Shown piece by piece: positions 31,320 to 39,644 of a stretch of 64,000 nt of DNA; the stretch's first letter is position 1, and each line of letters begins with the position of its first letter. This stretch comes from Sphingobacteriia bacterium (lineage in GTDB: Bacteria; Bacteroidota; Bacteroidia; Chitinophagales; Chitinophagaceae), in NCBI GenBank assembly GCA_017304675.1, contig JAFKLS010000021.1, positions 1-64,000 on the forward strand, written 5' to 3'. The translations under genes and the position numbers were made by a program. Below the pieces are notes generated by a model, which made no database searches, had not been told where the DNA came from, and was given only the letters and a program-made list of their open reading frames with translations.

Positions 31320-32930
31320 CTAAATTCTTGGTGCGGCAGCAAGTATTTCGGCGCTTACTCCCGTTTCATATTTTTCAAAGTTTTTTACAAATTGTTTTGC
31401 CAGTTCTTTCGCAGCAGCATCGTAAGCACTTCTGTCGGCCCAGGTAAATCTCGGATGCAGCATGTTTAACGGAACATTCGGGCAACGCTTAGGCATCCAT
31501 ACACCAAAAACAGGATGCGCTTCCAGTTCCACGTTATCCATATTCCCGTTCAGTACAGCAGTAATCATGGCCCTTGTATATTTCAGTTTAATTCTTTCGC
31601 CAACACCATAACAACCACCGCTCCATCCGGTGTTAATCATCCATACATTCACATCATTTTCTTTTATTTTTTCACCTAACATCTTAGCATATTCTCCCGG
31701 ATGCAAAGGTAAAAATGGAGCTCCGAAACAGGCACTGAATGTAGCTTTAGGTTCTGTTACGCCTGCTTCCGTACCTGCAACTCTTGCCGTATAGCCACTT
31801 ATAAACTGGTACATGGCTTGCCCGGGAGTTAACTTACTAATAGGCGGTAATACGCCATAAGCATCGCATGTTAAAAAGAAAATGTTTTTAGGAATGCCGC
31901 CAATACTTGGCTGTAAGGCATTGTTTATATAGTGAAGGGGGTAACTTACTCTTGTATTTTCTGTGATAGATTTATTGGAAAAATCAATGTTATTAGTGTT
32001 TGCATAAAACCCAACATTCTCTACCAATGCACCCGGCCTTATGGCATGAAAGATATCGGGTTCTTTTTCTTCGCTAAGGTCTATACATTTGGCGTAACAT
32101 CCTCCTTCAAAATTAAATACGTTGTCATTAGTCCAGCCATGCTCATCATCGCCTATCAGCTTGCGGTTGGGGTCTGCGCTTAAAGTGGTTTTACCGGTTC
32201 CGCTCAATCCAAAAAAAACTGCTACATCGCCTTCCTCACCAACATTAGCGCTGCAATGCATACTTAATACTTGCCTGTCGTGCGGAAGAATAAAATTCAG
32301 AACAGTGAAAATCCCTTTTTTCATTTCACCAGTATAACCTGTTCCGCCAATTAAAATGGTTTTATGCGTAAAAGAGATAATTGCAAAATTATGTTGGCGA
32401 ACACCATCGGTGGCCGGGTCTGCTTTAAAACCCGGCGCCTGAATAATGTGCCAGTCTGGCTCAAAACCATCCAGTTCTTCTTCGCAGGGGCGAAGAAACA
32501 TGTTATAGGCAAAAAGATTGCTCCAGGCATTCTCATTTATAACACGAATATTAAGCCTGTATTCTGAAGAGGCACAGGCATAAGCATCCCTTACCCATAT
32601 TTCTTCTTTATTACCAAGATAATCCAACATCTTGCTACGTAATTGGAAGAAATATTTTTCATCAATGGGAATGTTAAAATTATTCCAATGAACCGATTTT
32701 TCTGTAATGGCATCTTTTACAGTGAATTTATCCTGTGGACTTCGGCCTGTGAATTCACCTGTATTAATGCAAAGTGCTCCGGTATCGTTTAAAACTCCTT
32801 GCTTTCTGGTAATCGTTTGCTCGGTAAGCTCTTCGGGAGATAGCTGATAATGAATATTCGGAAGGCTCTTAAAACCAAGCTGATACAGTTTTTCAGAAGA
32901 AATGGATACCATTGTGTGTTGAACTGGCAT
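31320..32930 (-). CDS. pckA: Phosphoenolpyruvate carboxykinase (ATP)
   Basis: A 536-residue ATP-dependent PEPCK. It interconverts oxaloacetate + ATP and PEP + CO2 + ADP, serving gluconeogenesis or succinate fermentation. Visible blocks are INTGEFTGRSPQDKF (substrate site, about 54-68), GGTGYTGEMKKGIF, the kinase-1a P-loop FFGLSGTGKTTLSADPNRKLIGDDEHGW (near residues 240-265) and the adenine-binding TRVSYPLHYI. Length fits the ATP-type family. A full-match Bacteroidota promoter lies 27 bases upstream of the ATG. The gene is divergent from the GlcD-type oxidase. Confidence 0.97.
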   Translation of the reverse strand: MPVQHTMVSISSEKLYQLGFKSLPNIHYQLSPEELTEQTITRKQGVLNDTGALCINTGEFTGRSPQDKFTVKDAITEKSVHWNNFNIPIDEKYFFQLRSKMLDYLGNKEEIWVRDAYACASSEYRLNIRVINENAWSNLFAYNMFLRPCEEELDGFEPDWHIIQAPGFKADPATDGVRQHNFAIISFTHKTILIGGTGYTGEMKKGIFTVLNFILPHDRQVLSMHCSANVGEEGDVAVFFGLSGTGKTTLSADPNRKLIGDDEHGWTNDNVFNFEGGCYAKCIDLSEEKEPDIFHAIRPGALVENVGFYANTNNIDFSNKSITENTRVSYPLHYINNALQPSIGGIPKNIFFLTCDAYGVLPPISKLTPGQAMYQFISGYTARVAGTEAGVTEPKATFSACFGAPFLPLHPGEYAKMLGEKIKENDVNVWMINTGWSGGCYGVGERIKLKYTRAMITAVLNGNMDNVELEAHPVFGVWMPKRCPNVPLNMLHPRFTWADRSAYDAAAKELAKQFVKNFEKYETGVSAEILAAAPRI

Positions 32931-32956
32931 AGGCTAACAATCATTAGTTTATTCAA

Positions 32957-32987
32957 CAAAGGTAAAGGGCCAGTTTAAACTAACAAA
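32957..32987 (-). promoter_or_regulatory. Bacteroidota-type promoter of pckA
   Basis: On the minus strand TTTG (32987-32984), a 19-base spacer, then TACCTTTG (32964-32957), matching TTTG-N19-TAnnTTTG exactly. Confidence 0.7.
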
Positions 32988-33049
32988 CGTTTGTGTATAT
33001 ATTACACGTAACAATGGTTTTTTAGGTACATTTTATTAACACCAAACAG

Positions 33050-33057
33050 TACATTTG
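33050..33057 (+). promoter_or_regulatory. Possible -7 box for the GlcD-type oxidase gene
   Basis: TACATTTG matches TAnnTTTG and lies 34 bases before the ATG at 33092. No TTTG at the proper distance upstream, so this is only half supported. Confidence 0.4.
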
Positions 33058-33091
33058 CCGAAATTTAGTTTATTGTTTTACAACTGTACTT

Positions 33092-34513
33092 ATGAGCATT
33101 ACAGCAACCGCCAAACCGCTTCATTCAGGGGATATTGATTTTTTAAAAAATCTTGTAGGAGATAAATATGTTTTTACAGATGAAGCATCTTTAATTCAAT
33201 ATAGCCACGACGAAACAGAGCATCTCTCTTACCTGCCCAATGTTGTGGTAAAACCAGGTACAACAGAAGAAATAGCGGCTATAATGAAATACTGTAATGC
33301 CCATATTATACCGGTTACGCCAAGGGGTGGCGGTACGGGATTAAGTGGTGGTGCACTGCCCCATTTAGGCGGCGTTCTATTAAGTACAGAAAGATTAAAT
33401 AAAATCATTGAGATTGATGAAAGAAACCTGCAAGTAATTACAGAACCCGGTGTAATTACAGAAATATTACAGGAAGCCGTAAAGGAAAAAGGATTGTTTT
33501 ACCCACCAGACCCAAGCAGCAAAGGCTCCTGTTTTATAGGCGGCAATATTGCCGAAAACAGCGGCGGACCCAAAGCAGTTAAATATGGTGTTGTTAAAGA
33601 TTATGTGCTAAACCTGCAATTGGTGTTGCCAACCGGCGAAATTATCTGGACAGGCGCCAATGTTTTAAAAAATTCCACAGGCTATAATCTTACACAATTG
33701 GTTGTAGGCAGTGAAGGTACTTTAGGAATTGTTACTAAAATTGTTCTAAAGCTTATACCCCTTCCCAAATACGATTTATTAATGCTGGTGCCTTTTGCTA
33801 ACCTGGAAAAAGCAAGCGAAGCTGTAAGCTCTATTTTCAGGGCAGGGTTTGTACCAAGTGCTTTAGAGCTGGTAGAGATAGACGCATTGAAAATTGTGAG
33901 CACCATGGTAGACAGCCATGCCGTACCGGTAAACGATGCAATAGCCGCTCATTTAATTATTGAGGTGGATGGCAATAACCAGGAAGTTTTAATGAATGAA
34001 ATGGAAGCCATTAGCGAACTATTGATGCAATACGATGCCGGTGAAATATTTTTTGCGGATGATGCACAACAAAAAGCCGAATTATGGAAACTAAGGCGCC
34101 GGGCTGCAGAAGCTGTAAAAAGTAACGGCTATACAATTGAGGAAGATACCGTTGTTCCGAGAGCTGAATTGCCTAAACTGATAAAAGCCGTAAAACAGTT
34201 AGGCGCAGAACATGGTTTTCATGCAGTATGTTATGGGCATGCCGGAGATGGTAATTTACATATACGCATTAACCATCCTACCATTAAAAACAGTTATGGC
34301 AACGAAGAAATGACTACCATTTTGCGAAAGCTGTTTGAAATAGTTCATGGGCTGGGCGGTATTATCAGCGGCGAACATGGTATAGGCCTGATACAGAAAA
34401 GCTATATGGATATTGTATTTGATGCGGTTAGCTTAAACATTATGCGAAATATAAAAAAAGCGTTCGACCCCAACAATATTTTAAACCCGGGTAAAATCTT
34501 CGACCTTAATTGA
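33092..34513 (+). CDS. FAD-linked oxidase of the GlcD/D-lactate dehydrogenase family
   Basis: A 473-residue flavoenzyme of the VAO/PCMH fold. The FAD-binding part (about 40-215) shows VTPRGGGTGLSGGALPHLGGVLLST, the loop GGNIAENSGGPKAVKYGVVKDYV and GSEGTLGIVTKIVLKL. The C-terminal FAD-oxidase domain ends GEHGIGLIQK ... FDPNNILNPGKIF, and CYGHAGDGNLHIRI carries the catalytic histidine region. Enzymes of this type oxidise glycolate or D-2-hydroxy acids such as D-lactate. No GlcE or GlcF partner is encoded next to it. MurQ releases D-lactate, which might be one source of substrate (inference). Confidence 0.92.
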   Translation: MSITATAKPLHSGDIDFLKNLVGDKYVFTDEASLIQYSHDETEHLSYLPNVVVKPGTTEEIAAIMKYCNAHIIPVTPRGGGTGLSGGALPHLGGVLLSTERLNKIIEIDERNLQVITEPGVITEILQEAVKEKGLFYPPDPSSKGSCFIGGNIAENSGGPKAVKYGVVKDYVLNLQLVLPTGEIIWTGANVLKNSTGYNLTQLVVGSEGTLGIVTKIVLKLIPLPKYDLLMLVPFANLEKASEAVSSIFRAGFVPSALELVEIDALKIVSTMVDSHAVPVNDAIAAHLIIEVDGNNQEVLMNEMEAISELLMQYDAGEIFFADDAQQKAELWKLRRRAAEAVKSNGYTIEEDTVVPRAELPKLIKAVKQLGAEHGFHAVCYGHAGDGNLHIRINHPTIKNSYGNEEMTTILRKLFEIVHGLGGIISGEHGIGLIQKSYMDIVFDAVSLNIMRNIKKAFDPNNILNPGKIFDLN

Positions 34514-34598
34514 TTTAATAAAAGTTAAATCTTGCATACAGTACACAATGCCGATGGTAATATCGTCCGATCATACCTTTATCTAATATATTTGATGT

Positions 34599-35210
34599 AT
34601 GAAAAAATTTGCTTTTTGCCTTTTTATTATACTATCAGTTACAGCAAATGCACAAATGGGTTACTACCGGCCACAGCAGCCGGAACAAACCAATACGTCG
34701 CTGCCAGATAACAGGTGGTTCATTGGCAGTGGACTGGGTTTAGGTATTGGATTTAGTGCAAATAGCCTGGCCATTGGAGCCAACCCCGAAGTTGGGTATA
34801 CCGTTTCACAGTTAATTGATGTAGGAATGTCTTTCAACATCAACTATTATAAATATGGCAATATCGATGGCTATAATACGCAACAAAAAAGTTTTAACTA
34901 TGGCGTAGGCGCATTTGCAAGAATATATCCTTTTGATGGTTTTTTTCTACAGGCTTTGCCTGAATATAACTGGATTAATACGAAACTGGATTATACCAGT
35001 GGCAGTTCTGTTAAATACCATCAGGGTGCTGCCAGCTTGCTGGTAGGTGTTGGTTTTGGCAGGAGAATTATTGGGCAATCTTCTTTTTATACCGCCATTA
35101 TGGTAGATGTAGGAAGCGAAATACAATCTCCTTACAAAAATTATGATGGGTCTATTATTCCCGTTTTAAGAACCGGTTTTAATTTTTATCTGGGTTCAAG
35201 AAAGAAATAA
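34599..35210 (+). CDS. Exported outer-membrane beta-barrel protein
   Basis: A 203-residue protein with a signal peptide (residues 1-18, FAFCLFIILSVTANAQ) and a mature part of alternating hydrophobic and polar residues ending in the aromatic strand RTGFNFYLGSRKK. Glycine- and tyrosine-rich strands fit the 8-strand outer-membrane barrel family common in Bacteroidota. Function unknown. The last 32 bases overlap the convergent LOG-family gene. Confidence 0.8.
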   Translation: MKKFAFCLFIILSVTANAQMGYYRPQQPEQTNTSLPDNRWFIGSGLGLGIGFSANSLAIGANPEVGYTVSQLIDVGMSFNINYYKYGNIDGYNTQQKSFNYGVGAFARIYPFDGFFLQALPEYNWINTKLDYTSGSSVKYHQGAASLLVGVGFGRRIIGQSSFYTAIMVDVGSEIQSPYKNYDGSIIPVLRTGFNFYLGSRKK

Positions 35211-35727
35211 TTTCTTTAGGATCGTTAATAACAAATATCCTTTCCATCCAGTTTTCATATAAAAATTCATTCTCAAACATTTGCTCCATATGAGCTATCA
35301 AATGCCGGTAATACTGAGATGTGTTTATGATAAGCACTTTCTTTTCATGAATCTTTAAAGTATTCCAGGTAATCATTTCAAACAGTTCATCCAGGGTTCC
35401 GTTACCGCCAGGCAATATAATTGCAAAGTCGGCCAGTTCATACATTAACTTTTTTCTGGAGTGCATATCTTCAACTATTCTCAAATCTGTAATACCTGTA
35501 TGTTGTTGTTCCCAGTTTACCAATACTTTAGGTATTACACCAATTACTTTACCTCCTTTTTCAAGTGCTGCATTTGCAACTGTTCCCATAAGTCCAACCT
35601 TTCCGCCGCCGTATACTAACTGAATATTTTGCTCTGCCAGTATCCATCCTATTTCTTTAGCATGCTGTGAAAACAACTCATTCTTGCCATGTTTGCTTCC
35701 ACAAAATACTGCTGCATTTTTGTACAT
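35179..35727 (-). CDS. LOG-family protein (TIGR00730), cytokinin riboside 5'-monophosphate phosphoribohydrolase type
   Basis: From ATG 35727 the product has 182 residues (MYKNAAVFCGSKHG). The motif PGGNGTLDELFEMITW (PGGxGTxxE) at about residues 104-119, the preceding SRKKLMYELADFAIILPGG, and VYGGGKVGLMGTVANAAL are diagnostic. LOG enzymes release the base from nucleoside 5'-monophosphates such as cytokinin ribotides; many bacterial members act on AMP-like compounds. The frame opens ten codons earlier at TTG. Its 3' end overlaps the convergent barrel gene by 32 bases. Confidence 0.93.
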   Translation of the reverse strand: MYKNAAVFCGSKHGKNELFSQHAKEIGWILAEQNIQLVYGGGKVGLMGTVANAALEKGGKVIGVIPKVLVNWEQQHTGITDLRIVEDMHSRKKLMYELADFAIILPGGNGTLDELFEMITWNTLKIHEKKVLIINTSQYYRHLIAHMEQMFENEFLYENWMERIFVINDPKEIISFLNPDKN

Positions 35728-35860
35728 ATAACATCTTGTTTTGTGCAATATTAGCAAATAAAGAAGCCCTGAAGCGTTATCCTATTATTATACTTATGTC
35801 TTTCTGTTTAATGTTTCATTGCAAAATCATTTATCTTCCGCCTTTAATAAAAAAACGCAT

Positions 35861-37312
35861 ATGTCTCCATTGGTTTTATTTGCTTTCGTGTTAGCATATT
35901 TTGCAGTTTTATTAACTGTTGCGTGGTATACAGGCAGAAACAGTAATAATGATTCTTTTTTTATAGGCAATCGTAATAGCAATTGGGTATTGGTGGCATT
36001 TGGCATGTTAGGAACATCTCTTAGCGGTGTAACATTTGTAAGCGTTCCCGGAGCAGTTGCGCATGATGGATTTGCTTATTTTCAAGTGGCAATCGGTTAT
36101 GTTATTGGCTATATTGCCATTGCATACATCCTGTTGCCCTTATACTATAAGCTTAACCTCACTTCTATTTACCATTATTTAGAAACGAAGCTCGGCTTTC
36201 AATCATACAAAACCGGTGCTTCTTTTTTCATTTTATCGAGGGTATTGGGCGCAACGGCAAGGCTTTACCTTGTGGTTAAAATTTTGCAGGATGCCATCCT
36301 GGAAAGCTTTCATGTTCCCTTCTGGGCAACAACACTCATCATTTTATTAATGATACTGTTATATACTTACGAAGGGGGCGTTAAAACCATTGTGTATACT
36401 GATACTTTGCAAACCAGTTGTATGCTCATCGGGCTAATTATTTGTGTGATTTATATATTGAACAACCTGCATATGGGCTTTACAGAAAGTTTACAGGCAA
36501 TGGATAGCAAGGGCTACTCGAAAATATTTTTTACAGACCCCAACAGCAAACTCTTTTTCGTTAAACAAATTATTGCAGGTGCTTTTGTTACCGTTACCAT
36601 GACCGGCATGGACCAGGAAATGATGCAAAAAAACATTTCGGTAAAAACCCTTAAAGATTCTCAGAAAAACGTAGTAAGCATGGGCGTTTCTTTAATGCTT
36701 GTTATCCTGATATTTCTTTTCCTGGGAGGCTTACTATATTTATATGCCGCCCAAATAAATGTAGCATCAAACGGAGACAAGATATTCCCTGAAATAGCGC
36801 TGCATTATATGCCGCCTGCAGTATCTGTTATTTTCATTATTGCTTTAATCTCTGCATTATTCCCCAGTGCAGATGGAGCCATTACCGCTTTAACCTCTTC
36901 TTTCTGTATAGACATTCTGGGTATCCAGCGCAGAAAAGATTTATCTGATGAACAAAGAAAAAAAATCCGTCAAAGAGTACATTTAAGTTTTGCATTGATC
37001 TTTCTCCTGTTTGTAATGATTTACAAATGGGTAAATAATCCCAGCATGATCGGTGTTATACTAAAAGTGGCTTCTTATACTTATGGCCCCATCTTAGGGC
37101 TCTTTACTTTCGGTATTGTAATGAAAAGAAAGGTTAAAGATAAACTGGTGCCTTTTATATGCATTGCAGCGCCTGTTTTATGTTATGCGGTAGATGCAAA
37201 CCAGAAAAAGATATTCGGCACTTACGAAATAGGGTTGGAATTATTAATCATTAACGGTCTGATAACTTTTATCGGTTTATTATTAGTTTCAAAACCATCT
37301 GCAAAAGCTTAA
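35861..37312 (+). CDS. Sodium:solute symporter (SSF family)
   Basis: From ATG 35861 the product has 483 residues with about 13 membrane segments. Family features are WYTGRNSNNDSFFIGNRNSNWVLVAFGMLGTSLSGVTFVSVPG (about 20-62, sodium site region in TM1), the GQ-like ISALFPSADGAITALTSSF segment with the Ser/Thr Na2-site residues, and YTYGPILGLFTFG. It takes up an organic solute with Na+. The substrate cannot be named. The frame opens 14 codons earlier at TTG, in poor hydrophilic sequence. The O-methyltransferase gene starts 9 bases downstream. Confidence 0.9.
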   Translation: MSPLVLFAFVLAYFAVLLTVAWYTGRNSNNDSFFIGNRNSNWVLVAFGMLGTSLSGVTFVSVPGAVAHDGFAYFQVAIGYVIGYIAIAYILLPLYYKLNLTSIYHYLETKLGFQSYKTGASFFILSRVLGATARLYLVVKILQDAILESFHVPFWATTLIILLMILLYTYEGGVKTIVYTDTLQTSCMLIGLIICVIYILNNLHMGFTESLQAMDSKGYSKIFFTDPNSKLFFVKQIIAGAFVTVTMTGMDQEMMQKNISVKTLKDSQKNVVSMGVSLMLVILIFLFLGGLLYLYAAQINVASNGDKIFPEIALHYMPPAVSVIFIIALISALFPSADGAITALTSSFCIDILGIQRRKDLSDEQRKKIRQRVHLSFALIFLLFVMIYKWVNNPSMIGVILKVASYTYGPILGLFTFGIVMKRKVKDKLVPFICIAAPVLCYAVDANQKKIFGTYEIGLELLIINGLITFIGLLLVSKPSAKA

Positions 37313-37321
37313 TTTTGCAAA

Positions 37322-37963
37322 ATGGATTTGGTTAACCCTTTAGCAGAACAATATGCCGCCACTTTAACTACTCCCGACGATGGCTTGTTGCAAAGCATTC
37401 AGCAGGAAACACTAGAACACCATGCACACTCGCATATGCTCAGCAGCCCGGTTCAGGGTAAATTATTGGCTTTTATAAGTGGCTTGCTTCAGCCAAAATA
37501 CATTTTAGAGATTGGCACTTTTACAGGGTACAGCGCTTTATGTTTAGCCCAGGGTTTAACAGATACAGGCCAATTGCACACCCTGGAATTAAGAGAGGAG
37601 GATGCTCAAACGGCGAGGTCTTATTTCAATAAGTCTATCTACAAAAACAACATACACCTGCATACAGGAGATGCTGCTGAAATTATACCAAGCCTCCCCT
37701 ATAGTTGGGACTTGGTATTTATTGATGCCGATAAAATCAGTTACGAGAAATACTATGAACTGGTATTACCACGTTTATCTGATAGCGGATTGATCATTGC
37801 AGATAATGTTTTATTTCATGGCCAGGTATTGGAAGCAACTATTAAAAACAAGAATGCACAGGCCATTGATGCTTTTAACAGGAAGGTAGCCGCAGATATT
37901 AGAACCGAACAAGTGATGCTAACGGTTAGAGACGGATTACTATTCATTAAAAAGAGAAAGTAA
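37322..37963 (+). CDS. SAM-dependent O-methyltransferase (class I, COMT-like family 3)
   Basis: A 213-residue methyltransferase. SAM-binding motif I is ILEIGTFTGYSALCLAQGL (about 59-77), with LHTLELREED as motif II and the metal-binding block WDLVFIDADKISYEKYYELVLPRL ... LIIADNVLFHG (about 128-162). Family members methylate catechol-type hydroxyls or tRNA hydroxyuridine using Mg2+. Its length and the short C-terminus fit TrmR/YrrM-like proteins, so tRNA wobble methylation is one possibility. It lies in a compact row with the symporter and glucosaminidase genes. Confidence 0.9.
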   Translation: MDLVNPLAEQYAATLTTPDDGLLQSIQQETLEHHAHSHMLSSPVQGKLLAFISGLLQPKYILEIGTFTGYSALCLAQGLTDTGQLHTLELREEDAQTARSYFNKSIYKNNIHLHTGDAAEIIPSLPYSWDLVFIDADKISYEKYYELVLPRLSDSGLIIADNVLFHGQVLEATIKNKNAQAIDAFNRKVAADIRTEQVMLTVRDGLLFIKKRK

Positions 37964-37967
37964 CAGG

Positions 37968-39041
37968 ATGAAAAAGCTGATTTTAATTATTGGTTTTTGT
38001 TGCTCACTGAAAGTGCAGGCACAACAGGGAAAAGGCTATATTTATATTAACAGGTATAAAGATATTGCCATTGCTGAGATGCAGCGCACAGGTGTTCCGG
38101 CTGCCATTACACTTGCTCAGGGAATATTAGAATCACAATATGGGGAAAGTGAGTTGTGCAAGAAAAGCAACAACCATTTTGGTATTAAATGCAAAACGGA
38201 ATGGAACGGAGAAAAAACCTATCATGATGATGATGTGAAACATGAATGTTTTAGAGTATACCCGAATGCTGAAGCCTCTTTTAAAGATCATTCTGATTTT
38301 TTAAAAAACAGGCCTTATTATACATCTTTGTTTGAATTAAGCCCTACAGATGTTGAAGGATGGTGTTTTGGCCTTAAAAAGGCCGGATATGCAACTGAAA
38401 AAGACTATCCTCAAAAATTATTGAAAATCATTAACGATTATAATTTAAGTCAGTATAATTATACAGCAAACACTTTAACACAAACAGGGTCTTTAACAGA
38501 AAACACTTCAGGTAGCTCGGCCGCAGCCGGTAACCAATATACACAGCATGCCATTTTTGAATCGGCTAATTCAAAGAAAGCAGTTATTGCCGATAATAGT
38601 GTAGCCATTGCTACTTCGGGAACACCTGCAAATGGTATAAACAATTATCCTGATGGTGTTTTTACCATCAACCATACCAAGGTCATTTATGCCAAAGCAG
38701 GCACTTCACTGTTATTACTGGCCAATCAATTCGATCTTCCATTGATCAAACTATTCGAGTTTAATGATATGGAAGATATAGCGGTGCTGCCTGCCGACAA
38801 ACTCATCTTTATAGAAAAAAAATTAAAAAAAGGTGCCAGCGATTTTCATATTGTAATAAAAGGAGAATCGCTTTATGATATTTCTCAAAAAGAAGGAGTA
38901 CGGTTAGAAAACCTTCTTTCTTTTAATAACATCACCAGAGATATGCAGCCAATACCGGGCGAAAAAATCTACCTGCGCTACAGTGCGCCTGTTACTCCAA
39001 AAACGGTAAACAAAGAAAATGCTATCTTGGGGGGCAAATAA
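37968..39041 (+). CDS. Exported N-acetylglucosaminidase with C-terminal LysM domain
   Basis: A 357-residue protein. Residues 1-18 are a signal peptide. The glucosaminidase (GH73-type) domain spans about 25-165, with ITLAQGILESQYGESELCKKSNNHFGIKC containing the catalytic Glu, and RVYPNAEASFKDHSDFLKNRPYY. After a Ser/Thr/Ala-rich linker, LysM-like repeats follow: one weak (about 225-280) and one clear (FHIVIKGESLYDISQKEGVRLENLLSFN, about 297-345). It cleaves peptidoglycan glycan strands in the periplasm or at the surface. It starts 4 bases after the O-methyltransferase stop and 6 bases before hpt. Confidence 0.93.
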   Translation: MKKLILIIGFCCSLKVQAQQGKGYIYINRYKDIAIAEMQRTGVPAAITLAQGILESQYGESELCKKSNNHFGIKCKTEWNGEKTYHDDDVKHECFRVYPNAEASFKDHSDFLKNRPYYTSLFELSPTDVEGWCFGLKKAGYATEKDYPQKLLKIINDYNLSQYNYTANTLTQTGSLTENTSGSSAAAGNQYTQHAIFESANSKKAVIADNSVAIATSGTPANGINNYPDGVFTINHTKVIYAKAGTSLLLLANQFDLPLIKLFEFNDMEDIAVLPADKLIFIEKKLKKGASDFHIVIKGESLYDISQKEGVRLENLLSFNNITRDMQPIPGEKIYLRYSAPVTPKTVNKENAILGGK

Positions 39042-39047
39042 TTTACA

Positions 39048-39587
39048 ATGCAGCCAGTACAAATATTAGATAAATCGTTCGTTCCGTTCATTTCAGAAGC
39101 CACCATTATTAATAAAATAAAAATACTGGCAGCAGAGATAAATAAAGAATACAATGGTAAAAAGCCTTTATTCATTGCTATTTTGAACGGATCGTTCATG
39201 TTTGCTTCAGACCTTTTTAAAGAATTATCTATAGATGCAGAGATATGTTTTATTAAACTTGCATCGTACAAAGGCACACAATCAACCGGGCATGTAATTA
39301 CTTCTATTGGCTTAGATGCCAATATTACCGGAAGGCATATTATTATTGTTGAAGATATTATTGATACAGGCAAAACCATGCATGAATTTCTGCCGCAAAT
39401 AGTAAACCAACAGCCAGCCTCTTTAAAAATAGCGGTATTACTGCATAAGCCAGAAGCTACGGTACATAATCTTACAATAGATTATTGTTGTTTTTCCATA
39501 CCCAACAAATTTGTAGTGGGTTATGGGTTAGATTACGATGGTTATGGTCGCAACATCAGAGAAATATATCAATTACACCAAGATTAA
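39048..39587 (+). CDS. hpt: Hypoxanthine phosphoribosyltransferase
   Basis: A 179-residue purine salvage enzyme making IMP (and often GMP) from base and PRPP. The PRPP-binding signature IIIVEDIIDTGKTM is at about residues 103-116, preceded by the flexible-loop region CFIKLASYKGTQSTG, and FVVGYGLDYDGYGRNIREIY is the C-terminal substrate block. Length fits the family. It is the last gene of a tight four-gene row on the plus strand. Confidence 0.95.
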   Translation: MQPVQILDKSFVPFISEATIINKIKILAAEINKEYNGKKPLFIAILNGSFMFASDLFKELSIDAEICFIKLASYKGTQSTGHVITSIGLDANITGRHIIIVEDIIDTGKTMHEFLPQIVNQQPASLKIAVLLHKPEATVHNLTIDYCCFSIPNKFVVGYGLDYDGYGRNIREIYQLHQD

Positions 39588-39644
39588 GATGAGTGAACAG
39601 GGGGTTGGTTATCAGAAAAACTAACAGGGCCGAAGCATAGCTTA

